Source: Leptodactylus fallax
Lineage: Eukaryota > Chordata > Amphibia > Anura > Leptodactylidae
DNA: 64,000 nt
Assembly (NCBI GenBank): GCA_947044405.1
Contig: CAMRHE010001088.1
Span: forward strand, 164,213 to 228,212
Reading direction: 5' to 3'
Under the pieces are notes generated by a model. The model did no database searches. It worked only from the letters and a program-made list of their open reading frames with translations, and was not told where the DNA came from. This document shows, piece after piece, positions 35,580 to 48,383 of the stretch. Position numbers and translations under genes: made by a program. How positions within the stretch are numbered: the stretch's first letter is position 1; each line of letters starts with the position of its first letter.

Positions 35580-37820
35580 TGAGGCGCTGGTGTTTCAGGG
35601 AGGCACCAGGTGCAGAGGAATGAGGCGCTGGGTTTCAGGGTGGTATCAGGTGCAGAGGTATAAGGCGCTGGGTTTCAGGGTGGTATCAGGTACAGACAAA
35701 TGAGGCGCTGGGTTTCAGGGTGGTATCAGGTACAGAGGTATGAGGCGCTGGGTTTCAGGGTGGTATCAGGTACAGAGGTATGAGGCACGAGGTTTCAGGG
35801 TGGTATCAGGTGCAGAGGTATGAGGCACGAGGTTTCAGGGTGGTATCAGGTACAGAGGTATGAGTCGCTGGGTTTCAGGGTGGTATCAGGTACAGAGGTA
35901 TGAGGCACGAGGTTTCAGGGTGGTATCAGGTACAGAGGTATGAGGCGCTGGGTTTCAGGGTGGTATCAGGTACAGACGAATGAGGCGCTGGGTTTCAGGG
36001 TGGTATCAGGTACAGAGGTATGAGGCACTGGGTTTCAGGGTGGTATCAGGTACAGAGGTATGAGGCGCTGGGTTTCAGGGTGGTATCAGGTACAGAGGTA
36101 TGAGGCGCTGGGTTTCAGGGAGGCACCAGGTGCAGAGGAATGAGGCGCTGGGTTTCAGGGTGGTATCAGGTACAGAGGTATGAGGCGCTGGGTTTCAGGG
36201 TGGTATCAGGTACAGAGGTATGAGGCACGAGGTTTCAGGGTGGTATCAGGTACAGAGGTATGAGGCGCTGGGTTTCAGGGTGGTATCAGGTACAGACGAA
36301 TGAGGCGCTGGGTTTCAGGGTGGTATCAGGTACAGAGGTATGAGGCACGAGGTTTCAGGGTGGTATCAGGTACAGAGGTATGAGGCGCTGGGTTTCAGGG
36401 TGGTATCAGGTACAGAGGTATGAGGCATGAGGTTTCAGGGTGGTATCAGGTGCAGAGGTATGAGGCGCTGGGTTTCAGGGTGGTATCAGGTACAGAGGTA
36501 TGAGGCACGAGGTTTCAGGGTGGTATCAGGTACAGAGGTATGAGGCGCTGGGTTTCAGGGTGGTATCAGGTACAGACGAATGAGGCACGAGGTTTCAGGG
36601 TGGTATCAGGTGCAGAGGTATGAGGCGTAGGGTTTCAGGGTGGTATCAGGTACAGAGGTATGAGGCATAGGGTTTCAGGGTGGTATCAGGTATAGAGGAA
36701 TGAGGCGCTGGGTTTCAGGGAGGCACCAGGTGCAGAGGAATGAGGCGCTGGGTTTCAGGGTGGTATCAGGTGCAGAGGTATGAGGCGCTGGGTTTCAGGG
36801 TGGTATCAGGTACAGACAAATGAGGCGCTGGGTTTCAGGGTGGTATCAGGTACAGAGGTATGAGGCGCTGGGTTTCAGGGTGGTATCAGGTACAGAGGTA
36901 TGAGGCACGAGGTTTCAGGGTGGTATCAGGTGCAGAGGTATGAGGCACGAGGTTTCAGGGTGGTATCAGGTACAGAGGTATGAGTCGCTGGGTTTCAGGG
37001 TGGTATCAGGTACAGAGGTATGAGGCACGAGGTTTCAGGGTGGTATCAGGTACAGAGGTATGAGGCGCTGGGTTTCAGGGTGGTATCAGGTACAGACGAA
37101 TGAGGCGCTGGGTTTCAGGGTGGTATCAGGTACAGAGGTATGAGGCACTGGGTTTCAGGGTGGTATCAGGTACAGAGGTATGAGGCGCTGGGTTTCAGGG
37201 TGGTATCAGGTACAGAGGTATGAGGCGCTGGGTTTCAGGGAGGCACCAGGTGCAGAGGAATGAGGCGCTGGGTTTCAGGGTGGTATCAGGTACAGAGGTA
37301 TGAGGCGCTGGGTTTCAGGGTGGTATCAGGTACAGAGGTATGAGGCACGAGGTTTCAGGGTGGTATCAGGTACAGAGGTATGAGGCGCTGGGTTTCAGGG
37401 TGGTATCAGGTACAGACGAATGAGGCGCTGGGTTTCAGGGTGGTATCAGGTACAGAGGTATGAGGCACGAGGTTTCAGGGTGGTATCAGGTACAGAGGTA
37501 TGAGGCGCTGGGTTTCAGGGTGGTATCAGGTACAGAGGTATGAGGCATGAGGTTTCAGGGTGGTATCAGGTGCAGAGGTATGAGGCGCTGGGTTTCAGGG
37601 TGGTATCAGGTACAGAGGTATGAGGCACGAGGTTTCAGGGTGGTATCAGGTACAGAGGTATGAGGCGCTGGGTTTCAGGGTGGTATCAGGTACAGACGAA
37701 TGAGGCACGAGGTTTCAGGGTGGTATCAGGTGCAGAGGTATGAGGCGTAGGGTTTCAGGGTGGTATCAGGTACAGAGGTATGAGGCATAGGGTTTCAGGG
37801 TGGTATCAGGTGCAGAGGAA
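35580..37820. repeat. 1120-bp (28-unit) higher-order repeat in the 40-bp array
   Basis: Marker units recur 1120 bp apart: the AGGCACCAGG unit at 35602 and 36722, and at 36122 and 37242; the GAGTCGCTG unit at 35862 and 36982. A third, 27-unit version follows (next GAGTCGCTG at 38062). Variant order between markers agrees on reading. One copy carries an extra T (GGTGTTTCAGG near 35590). Confidence 0.85.
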
Positions 37821-39984
37821 TGAGGCGCTGGGTTTCAGGGTGGTATCAGGTGCAGAGGTATGAGGCGCTGGGTTTCAGGGTGGTATCAGGTACAGACAAA
37901 TGAGGCGCTGGGTTTCAGGGTGGTATCAGGTACAGAGGTATGAGGCGCTGGGTTTCAGGGTGGTATCAGGTACAGAGGTATGAGGCACGAGGTTTCAGGG
38001 TGGTATCAGGTGCAGAGGTATGAGGCACGAGGTTTCAGGGTGGTATCAGGTACAGAGGTATGAGTCGCTGGGTTTCAGGGTGGTATCAGGTACAGAGGTA
38101 TGAGGCACGAGGTTTCAGGGTGGTATCAGGTACAGAGGTATGAGGCGCTGGGTTTCAGGGTGGTATCAGGTACAGACGAATGAGGCGCTGGGTTTCAGGG
38201 TGGTATCAGGTACAGAGGTATGAGGCATGAGGTTTCAGGGTGGTATCAGGTACAGAGGTATGAGGCGCTGGGTTGCAGGGTGGTATCAGGTACAGAGGTA
38301 TGAGGCACGAGGTTTCAGGGTGGTATCAGGTGCAGAGGTATGAGGCACGAGGTTTCAGGGTGGTATCAGGTACAGAGGTATGAGTCGCTGGGTTTCAGGG
38401 TGGTATCAGGTACAGAGGTATGAGGCACGAGGTTTCAGGGTGGTATCAGGTACAGAGGTATGAGGCGCTGGGTTTCAGGGTGGTATCAGGTACAGACGAA
38501 TGGGGCGCTGGGTTTCAGGGTGGTATCAGGTACAGAGGTATGAGGCACTGGGTTTCAGGGTGGTATCAGGTACAGAGGTATGAGGCGCTGGGTTTCAGGG
38601 TGGTATCAGGTACAGAGGTATGAGGCGCTGGGTTTCAGGGAGGCACCAGGTGCAGAGGAATGAGGCGCTGGGTTTCAGGGTGGTATCAGGTACAGAGGTA
38701 TGAGGCGCTGGGTTTCAGGGTGGTATCAGGTACAGAGGTATGAGGCACGAGGTTTCAGGGTGGTATCAGGTACAGAGGTATGAGGCGCTGGGTTTCAGGG
38801 TGGTATCAGGTACAGACGAATGAGGCGCTGGATTTCAGGGTGGTATCAGGTACAGAGGTATGAGGCACGAGGTTTCAGGGTGGTATCAGGTACAGAGGTA
38901 TGAGGCGCTGGGTTTCAGGGTGGTATCAGGTACAGACGAATGAGGCGCTGGGTTTCAGGGTGGTATCAGGTACAGAGGTATGAGGCATGAGGTTTCAGGG
39001 TGGTATCAGGTGCAGAGGTATGAGGCGCTGGGTTTCAGGGTGGTATCAGGTACAGAGGTATGAGGCACGAGGTTTCAGGGTGGTATCAGGTACAGAGGTA
39101 TGAGGCGCTGGGTTTCAGGGTGGTATCAGGTACAGACGAATGAGGCACGAGGTTTCAGGGTGGTATCAGGTGCAGAGGTATGAGGCGTAGGGTTCAGGGT
39201 GGTATCAGGTACAGAGGTATGAGGCATAGGGTTTCAGGGTGGTATCAGGTATAGAGGAATGAGGCGCTGGGTTTCAGGGAGGCACCAGGTGCAGAGGAAT
39301 GAGGCGCTGGGTTTCAGGGTGGTATCAGGTGCAGAGGTATGAGGCGCTGGGTTTCAGGGTGGTATCAGGTACAGACAAATGAGGCGCTGGGTTTCAGGGT
39401 GGTATCAGGTACAGAGGTATGAGGCGCTGGGTTTCAGGGTGGTATCAGGTGCAGAGGTATGAGGCGCTGGGTTTCAGGGTGGTATCAGGTACAGAGGTAT
39501 GAGGCGCTGGGTTTCAGGGTGGTATCAGGTACAGAGGTATGAGGCGCTGGGTTTCAGGGTGGTATCAGGTGCAGAGGAATGAGGCGCTGGGTTTCAGGGT
39601 GGTATCAGGTACAGAGGTATGAGGCGCTGGGTTTCAGGGTGGTATCAGGTACAGAGGTATGAGGCACGAGGTTTCAGGGTGGTATCAGGTACAGAGGTAT
39701 GAGGCGCTGGGTTTCAGGGTGGTATCAGGTACAGAGGTATGAGGCTCTGGGTTTCAGGGTGGTATCAGGTACAGAGGTATGAGGCACGAGGTTTCAGGGT
39801 GGTATCAGGTACAGAGGTATGAGGCGCTGGGTTTCAGGGTGGTATCAGGTACAGACGAATGAGGCGCTGGGTTTCAGGGTGGTATCAGGTACAGAGGTAT
39901 GAGGCACGAGGTTTCAGGGTGGTATCAGGTACAGAGGTATGAGGCATGAGGTTTCAGGGTGGTATCAGGTGCAGAGGTATGAGG

Positions 39985-42900
39985 CACTGGGCTTCAGGGA
40001 GACATAAGGTAGAGAAGTATGAGGTAGAGAGGTATGAGGCGCAGGGTTTCAGGGAGTAACGGGTACAGAGGTATGAGTCGCAGAGCTTCAGAGGGGTATC
40101 AGGTACAGAGGTATGAGATGCAGGGATTCAGGGAGACATAAGGTAGAGAAGTATGAGGTAAAGAGTTTTAGGGAGCGATGAGGTAGAGAAGTATGAGGCG
40201 TAGGGTTTCAGGGTGGTATCAGGTACAGAGGTATGAGGCGCTGGGTTTCAGGGTGGTATCAGGTACAGAGGCATGAGGTTTCAGGGTGGTATCAGGTGCA
40301 GAGGTATGAGGCACTGGGTTTCAGGGTGGTATCAGGTACAGAGGTATGAGGCGCTGGGTTTCAGGGTGGTATCAGGTACAGAGGTATGAGGCACTGGGCT
40401 TCAGGGAGACATAAGGTAGAGAAGTATGAGGTAGAGAGGTATGAGGCGCAGGGTTTCAGGGAGTAACGGGTACAGAGGTATGAGTCGCAGAGCTTCAGAG
40501 GGGTATCAGGTACAGAGGTATGAGATGCAGGGATTCAGGGAGACATAAGGTAGAGAAGTATGAGGTAAAGAGTTTTAGGGAGCGATGAGGTAGAGAAGTA
40601 TGAGGCGTAGGGTTTCAGGGTGGTATCAGGTACAGAGGTATGAGGCACGAGGTTTCAGGGTGGTATCAGGTGCAGAGGTATGAGGCGTAGGGTTTCAGGG
40701 TGGTATCAGGTACAGAGGTATGAGGCGTAGGGTTTCAGGGTGGTATCAGGTACAGACGAATGAGGCACGAGGTTTCAGGGTGGTATCAGGTGCAGAGGTA
40801 TGAGGCGTAGGGTTTCAGGGTGGTATCAGGTATAGAGGAATGAGGTGCTGGGTTTCAGGGAGGCACCAGGTGCAGAGGTATGAGGCGCTGGGTTTCAGGG
40901 TGGTATCAGGTACAGAGGTATGAGGCGCTGGGTTTCAGGGTGGTATCAGGTACAGAGGTATGAGGCACGAGGTTTCAGGGTGGTATCAGGTACAGAGGTA
41001 TGAGACACGAGGTTTCAGGGTGGTATCAGGTACAGAGGTATGAGGCGCTGGTTTCAGGGTGGTATCAGGTACAGAGGTATGAGGCGCTGGTTTCAGTGTG
41101 GTATCAGGTGCAGAGGTATGAGGCGCTGGGTTTCAGGGTGGTATCAGGTACAGAGGTATGAGGCGCTGGGTTTCAGGGTGGTATCAGGTACAGCAGGTAT
41201 GAGGCACGAGGTTTCAGGGTGGTATCAGGTACAGAGGTATGAGACACGAGGTTTCAGGGTGGTATCAGGTACAGAGGTATGAGGCACTGGGTTTCAGGGT
41301 GGTATCAGGTACAGAGGTATGAGGCACGAGGTTTCAGGGTGGTATCAGGTGCAGAGGTATAGGGGAGGTTTCAGAGGTGGTATCAGGTGCAGAGGTATGA
41401 GGCGCGGGTCAGGGTGGTATCAGGTACAGAGGTATGAGGCACGAGGTTTCAGGGTGGTATCAGGTACAGAGGTATGAGGCGCTGGGTTTCAGGGTGGTAT
41501 CAGGTACAGAGGTATGAGGCACGAGGTTTCAGGGTGGTATCAGGTACAGAGGTATGAGGCACGAGGTTTCAGGGTGGTATCAGGTGCAGAGGTATGAGGC
41601 ACGAGGTTTCAGGGTGGTATCAGGTACAGAGGTATGAGGCACGAGGTTTCAGGGTGGTATCAGGTGCAGAGGTATGAGGCACGAGGTTTCAGGGTGGTAT
41701 CAGGTACAGAGGTATGAGGCATAAGGTATCAGGGTGGTATCAGGTACAGAGGTATGAGGCACGAGGTTTCAGGGTGGTATCAGGTACAGAGGTATGAGTC
41801 GCAGAGCTTCAGAGGGGTATCAGGTACAGAGGTATGAGATGCAGGGATTCAGGGAGACATAAGGAGAGAAGAAGAAGAAGAGTTTAGGGAGCGATGAGGA
41901 GAGAAGTATGAGGCGTAGGGTTTCAGGGTGGTATCAGGTACAGAGGTATGAGGCGCTGGGTTTCAGGGGGGTTTTAGGTAAAAAGTATGAGGCGCTGGGT
42001 TTCAGGGTGGTATCAGGTACAGAGGTATGAGGCACGAGGTTTCAGGGTGGTATCAGGTACAGAGGTATGAGGCCTGAGGTTTCAGGGTGGTATCAGGTGC
42101 AGAGGTATGAGGCACTGGGTTTCAGGGTGGTATCAGGTACAGAGGTATGAGGCACTGGGCTTCAGGGAGACATAAGGTAGAGAAGTATGAGGTAGAGAGG
42201 TATGAGGCGCAGGGTTTCAGGGAGTAACGGGTACAGAGGTATGAGTCGCAGAGCTTCAGAGGGGTATCAGGTACAGAGGTATGAGATGCAGGGATTCAGG
42301 GAGACATAAGGTAGAGAAGTATGAGGTAAAGAGTTTTAGGGAGCGATGAGGTAGAGAAGTATGAGGCGTAGGGTTTCAGGGTGGTATCAGGTACAGAGGT
42401 ATGAGGCACGAGGTTTCAGGGTGGTATCAGGTGCAGAGGTATGAGGCGTAGGGTTTCAGGGTGGTATCAGGTACAGACGAATGAGGCACGAGGTTTCAGG
42501 GTGGTATCAGGTGCAGAGGTATGAGGCGTAGGGTTTCAGGGTGGTATCAGGTATAGAGGAATGAGGTGCTGGGTTTCAGGGAGGCACCAGGTGCAGAGGT
42601 ATGAGGCGCTGGGTTTCAGGGTGGTATCAGGTACAGAGGTATGAGGCGCTGGGTTTCAGGGTGGTATCAGGTACAGAGGTATGAGGCACGAGGTTTCAGG
42701 GTGGTATCAGGTACAGAGGTATGAGACACGAGGTTTCAGGGTGGTATCAGGTACAGAGGTATGAGGCGCTGGGTTTCAGGGTGGTATCAGGTACAGAGGT
42801 ATGAGGCGCTGGGTTTCAGGGTGGTATCAGGTGCAGAGGTATGAGGCGCTGGGTCAGGGTGGTATCAGGTACAGAGGTATGAGGCGCGGGTTTCAGGGTG

Positions 42901-45900
42901 GTATCAGGTACAAGGAAGGAGGGGCAGAGGTATGAGGCGCTGGGTTTCAGGGTGGTATCAGGTACAGAGGTATGAGGCGCTGGGTTTCAGGGTGGTATCA
43001 GGTACAGAGGTATGAGGCACGAGGTTTCAGGGTGGTATCAGGTACAGAGGTATGAGACACGAGGTTTCAGGGTGGTACAGGTACAGAGGTATGAGGCGCT
43101 GGGTTTCAGGGTGGTATCAGGTACAGAGGTATGAGGCGCTGGGTTTCAGGGTGGTATCAGGTACAGAGGTATGAGGCGCTGGGTTTCAGGGTGGTATCAG
43201 GTACAGAGGTATGAGGCACGGGCAGGGTGGTATAAGGCAGAGGTATGAGCACGAGGTTTCAGGGTGGTATCAGTTACAGAGGTATGAGGCGCTGGGTTTC
43301 AGGGTGGTATCAGGTACAGAGGTATGAGGCACGAGGTTTCAGGGTGGTATCAGGTGCAGAGGAATGAGGCGCTGGGTTTCAGGGTGGTATCAGGTACAGA
43401 GGTATGAGGCGCTGGGTTTCAGGGTGGTATCAGGTACAGAGGTATGAGGCACGAGGTTTCAGGGTGGTATCAGGTACAGAGGTATGAGGCGCTGGGTTTC
43501 AGGGTGGTATCAGGTACAGAGGTATGAGGCTCTGGGTTTCAGGGTGGTATCAGGTACAGAGGTATGAGGCACGAGGTTTCAGGGTGGTATCAGGTACAGA
43601 GGTATGAGGCGCTGGGTTTCAGGGTGGTATCAGGTACAGACGAATGAGGCGCTGGGTTTCAGGGTGGTATCAGGTACAGAGGTATGAGGCACGAGGTTTC
43701 AGGGTGGTATCAGGTACAGAGGTATGAGGCATGAGGTTTCAGGGTGGTATCAGGTGCAGAGGTATGAGGCACTGGGCTTCAGGGAGACATAAGGTAGAGA
43801 AGTATGAGGTAGAGAGGTATGAGGCGCAGGGTTTCAGGGAGTAACGGGTACAGAGGTATGAGTCGCAGAGCTTCAGAGGGGTATCAGGTACAGAGGTATG
43901 AGATGCAGGGATTCAGGGAGACATAAGGTAGAGAAGTATGAGGTAAAGAGTTTTAGGGAGCGATGAGGTAGAGAAGTATGAGGCGTAGGGTTTCAGGGTG
44001 GTATCAGGTACAGAGGTATGAGGCGCTGGGTTTCAGGGTGGTATCAGGTACAGAGTGAGGCATGAGGTTTCAGGGTGGTATCAGGTGCAGAGGTATGAGG
44101 CACTGGGTTTCAGGGTGGTATCAGGTACAGAGGTATGAGGCGCTGGGTTTCAGGGTGGTATCAGGTACAGAGGTATGAGGCACTGGGCTTCAGGGAGACA
44201 TAAGGTAGAGAAGTATGAGGTAGAGAGGTATGAGGCGCAGGGTTTCAGGGAGTAACGGGTACAGAGGTATGAGTCGCAGAGCTTCAGAGGGGTATCAGGT
44301 ACAGAGGTATGAGATGCAGGGATTCAGGGAGACATAAGGTAGAGAAGTATGAGGTAAAGAGTTTTAGGGAGCGATGAGGTAGAGAAGTATGAGGCGTAGG
44401 GTTTCAGGGTGGTATCAGGTACAGAGGTATGAGGCACGAGGTTTCAGGGTGGTATCAGGTGCAGAGGTATGAGGCGTAGGGTTTCAGGGTGGTATCAGGT
44501 ACAGAGGTATGAGGCACGAGGTTTCAGGGTGGTATCAGGTGCAGAGGTATGAGGCGTAGGGTTTCAGGGTGGTATCAGGTACAGAGGTATGAGGCGTAGG
44601 GTTTCAGGGTGGTATCAGGTACAGACGAATGAGGCACGAGGTTTCAGGGTGGTATCAGGTGCAGAGGTATGAGGCGTAGGGTTTCAGGGTGGTATCAGGT
44701 ATAGAGGAATGAGGTGCTGGGTTTCAGGGAGGCACCAGGTGCAGAGGTATGAGGCGCTGGGTTTCAGGGTGGTATCAGGTACAGAGGTATGAGGCGCTGG
44801 GTTTCAGGGTGGTATCAGGTACAGAGGTATGAGGCACGAGGTTTCAGGGTGGTATCAGGTACAGAGGTATGAGACACGAGGTTTCAGGGTGGTATCAGGT
44901 ACAGAGGTATGAGGCGCTGGGTTTCAGGGTGGTATCAGGTACAGAGGTATGAGGCGCTGGGTTTCAGTGTGGTATCAGGTGCAGAGGTATGAGGCGCTGG
45001 GTTTCAGGGTGGTATCAGGTACAGAGGTATGAGGCGCTGGGTTTCAGGGTGGTATCAGGTACAGAGGTATGAGGCACGAGGTTTCAGGGTGGTATCAGGT
45101 ACAGAGGTATGAGACACGAGGTTTCAGGGTGGTATCAGGTACAGAGGTATGAGGCACTGGGTTTCAGGGTGGTATCAGGTACAGAGGTATGAGGCACGAG
45201 GTTTCAGGGTGGTATCAGGTGCAGAGGTATGAGGCACGAGGTTTCAGGGTGGTATCAGGTGCAGAGGTATGAGGCGCTGGGTTTCAGGGTGGTATCAGGT
45301 ACAGAGGTATGAGGCACGAGGTTTCAGGGTGGTATCAGGTACAGAGGTATGAGGCGCTGGGTTTCAGGGTGGTATCAGGTACAGAGGTATGAGGCACGAG
45401 GTTTCAGGGTGGTATCAGGTACAGAGGTATGAGGCACGAGGTTTCAGGGTGGTATCAGGTGCAGAGGTATGAGGCACGAGGTTTCAGGGTGGTATCAGGT
45501 GCAGAGGTATGAGGCACGAGGTTTCAGGGTGGTATCAGGTACAGAGGTATGAGGCATAAGGTTTCAGGGTGGTATCAGGTACAGAGGTATGAGGCACGAG
45601 GTTTCAGGGTGGTATCAGGTACAGAGGTATGAGTCGCAGAGCTTCAGAGGGGTATCAGGTACAGAGGTATGAGATGCAGGGATTCAGGGAGACATAAGGT
45701 AGAGAAGTATGAGGTAAAGAGTTTTAGGGAGCGATGAGGTAGAGAAGTATGAGGCGTAGGGTTTCAGGGTGGTATCAGGTACAGAGGTATGAGGCGCTGG
45801 GTTTCAGGGTGGTATCAGGTACAGACGAATGAGGCGCTGGGTTTCAGGGTGGTATCAGGTACAGAGGTATGAGGCACGAGGTTTCAGGGTGGTATCAGGT

Positions 45901-47560
45901 ACAGAGGTATGAGGCATGAGGTTTCAGGGTGGTATCAGGTGCAGAGGTATGAGGCACTGGGTTTCAGGGTGGTATCAGGTACAGAGGTATGAGGCGCTGG
46001 GTTTCAGGGTGGTATCAGGTACAGAGGTATGAGGCACTGGGCTTCAGGGAGACATAAGGTAGAGAAGTATGAGGTAGAGAGGTATGAGGCGCAGGGTTTC
46101 AGGGAGTAACGGGTACAGAGGTATGAGTCGCAGAGCTTCAGAGGGGTATCAGGTACAGAGGTATGAGATGCAGGGATTCAGGGAGACATAAGGTAGAGAA
46201 GTATGAGGTAAAGAGTTTTAGGGAGCGATGAGGTAGAGAAGTATGAGGCGTAGGGTTTCAGGGTGGTATCAGGTACAGAGGTATGAGGCACGAGGTTTCA
46301 GGGTGGTATCAGGTGCAGAGGTATGAGGCGTAGGGTTTCAGGGTGGTATCAGGTACAGACGAATGAGGCACGAGGTTTCAGGGTGGTATCAGGTGCAGAG
46401 GTATGAGGCGTAGGGTTTCAGGGTGGTATCAGGTATAGAGGAATGAGGTGCTGGGTTTCAGGGAGGCACCAGGTGCAGAGGTATGAGGCGCTGGGTTTCA
46501 GGGTGGTATCAGGTACAGAGGTATGAGGCGCTGGGTTTCAGGGTGGTATCAGGTACAGAGGTATGAGGCACGAGGTTTCAGGGTGGTATCAGGTACAGAG
46601 GTATGAGACACGAGGTTTCAGGGTGGTATCAGGTACAGAGGTATGAGGCGCTGGGTTTCAGGGTGGTATCAGGTACAGAGGTATGAGGCGCTGGGTTTCA
46701 GGGTGGTATCAGGTGCAGAGGTATGAGGCGCTGGGTTTCAGGGTGGTATCAGGTACAGAGGTATGAGGCGCTGGGTCAGGGTGGTATCAGGTACAGAGGG
46801 AGCACGAGGTTTCAGGGTGGTATAAGGTCAGAGGTATGAGCACGAGGTTTCAGGGTGGTATCAGGTACAGAGGTATGAGGCGCTGGGTTTCAGGGTGGTA
46901 TCAGGTACAGAGGTATGAGGCACGAGGTTTCAGGGTGGTATCAGGTGCAGAGGTATGAGGCACGAGGTTTCAGGGTGGTATCAGGTGCAGAGGTATGAGG
47001 CGCTGGGTTTCAGGGTGGTATCAGGTACAGAGGTATGAGGCACGAGGTTTCAGGGTGGTATCAGGTACAGAGGTATGAGGCGCTGGGTTTCAGGGTGGTA
47101 TCAGGTACAGAGGTATGAGGCACGAGGTTTCAGGGTGGTATCAGGTACAGAGGTATGAGGCACGAGGTTTCAGGATGGTATCAGGTGCAGAGGTATGAGG
47201 CACGAGGTTTCAGGGTGGTATCAGGTACAGAGGTATGAGGCACGAGGTTTCAGGGTGGTATCAGGTGCAGAGGTATGAGGCACAAGGTTTCAGGGTGGTA
47301 TCAGGTACAGAGGTATGAGGCATAAGGTTTCAGGGTGGTATCAGGTACAGAGGTATGAGGCACGAGGTTTCAGGGTGGTATCAGGTACAGAGGTATGAGG
47401 CACGAGGTTTCAGGGTGGTATCAGGTACAGAGGTATGAGGCATAAGGTTTCAGGGTGGTATCAGGTACAGAGGTATGAGGCATGAGGTTTCAGGGTGGTA
47501 TCAGGTGCAGAGGTATGAGGCGCTGGGTTTCAGGGTGGTATCAGGTACAGACGAATGAGG
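39985..47560. repeat. About 3.8-kb higher-order duplication in the 40-bp array
   Basis: The divergent lead-in module (GGGAGCGATGAGG) occurs at about 40175, 40582, 41891 and 42343 and again at about 43960, 44371, 45731 and 46225. Corresponding members are 3785, 3789, 3840 and 3882 bp apart. Both blocks also share the SAME-order words GAGTAACGGGTACAG, GAGTCGCAGAGCTTCAG and GAGATGCAGGGATTCAG. The growing offset reflects many small deletions in the first block. The module also stands alone at the array start (33601). Confidence 0.82.
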
Positions 47561-48383
47561 CGCTGGGTTTCAGGGTGGTATCAGGTACAGAGGTATGAGG
47601 CACGAGGTTTCAGGGTGGTATCAGGTACAGAGGTATGAGGCACGAGGTTTCAGGGTGGTATCAGGTGCAGAGGTATGAGGCACGAGGTTTCAGGGTGGTA
47701 TCAGGTACAGAGGTATGAGGCATGAGGTTTCAGGGTGGTATCAGGTACAGAGGTATGAGGCACGAGGTTTCAGGGTGGTAACAGGTACAGAGGTATGAGG
47801 CGCTGGGTTTCAGGGTGGTATCAGGTACAGAGGTATGAGGCACGAGGTTTCAGGGTGGTATCAGGTACAGAGGTATGAGGCGCTGGGTTTCAGGGTGGTA
47901 TCAGGTACAGAGGTATGAGGCACGAGGTTTCAGGGTGGTATCAGGTACAGAGGTATGAGGCGCTGGGTTTCAGGGTGGTATCAGGTACAGAGGTATGAGG
48001 CACGAGGTTTCAGGGTGGTATCAGGTACAGAGGTATGAGGCGCTGGGTTTCAGGGTGGTATCAGGTACAGAGGTATGAGGCGCTGGGTTTCAGGGTGGTA
48101 TGAGGTGCAGAGGTATGAGGCGCTGGGTTTCAGGGTGGTATCAGGTACAGAGGTAAGAGGCGCTGGGTTTCAGGGTGGTATGAGGTGCAGAGGTATGAGG
48201 CGCTGGGTTTCAGGGTGGTATCAGGTACAGAGGTATGAGGCACGAGGTTTCAGGGTGGTATGAGGTGCAGAGGTATGAGGCGCTGGGTTTCAGGGTGGTA
48301 TCAGGTACAGAGATATGAGGCGCTGGGTTTCAGGGTGGTATCAGGTACAGAGGTATGAGGCACGAGGTTTCAGGGAGGCACCA

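Larger units (their letters stand above)
33478..48383. repeat. 40-bp tandem array (about 370 units)
   Basis: A 14.9-kb array with the words TATGAGGC, GGTTTCAGGGTGGTATCAGG and TACAGAGG. The main variants are GCGCTGG, GCACGAG, GCATGAG, GCACTGG, GCGTAGG and GCATAGG after GAG, TGCAG for TACAG, and ACAGACGAAT. The first 180 bp (33478-33660) are a divergent lead-in with GAGACATAAGGTAGAGAAG and GGGAGCGATGAGG, which recurs inside the array. Stops in the unit prevent long open frames, unlike the other arrays; the short ones at 38420, 41040 and 48075 are not genes. Confidence 0.97.
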
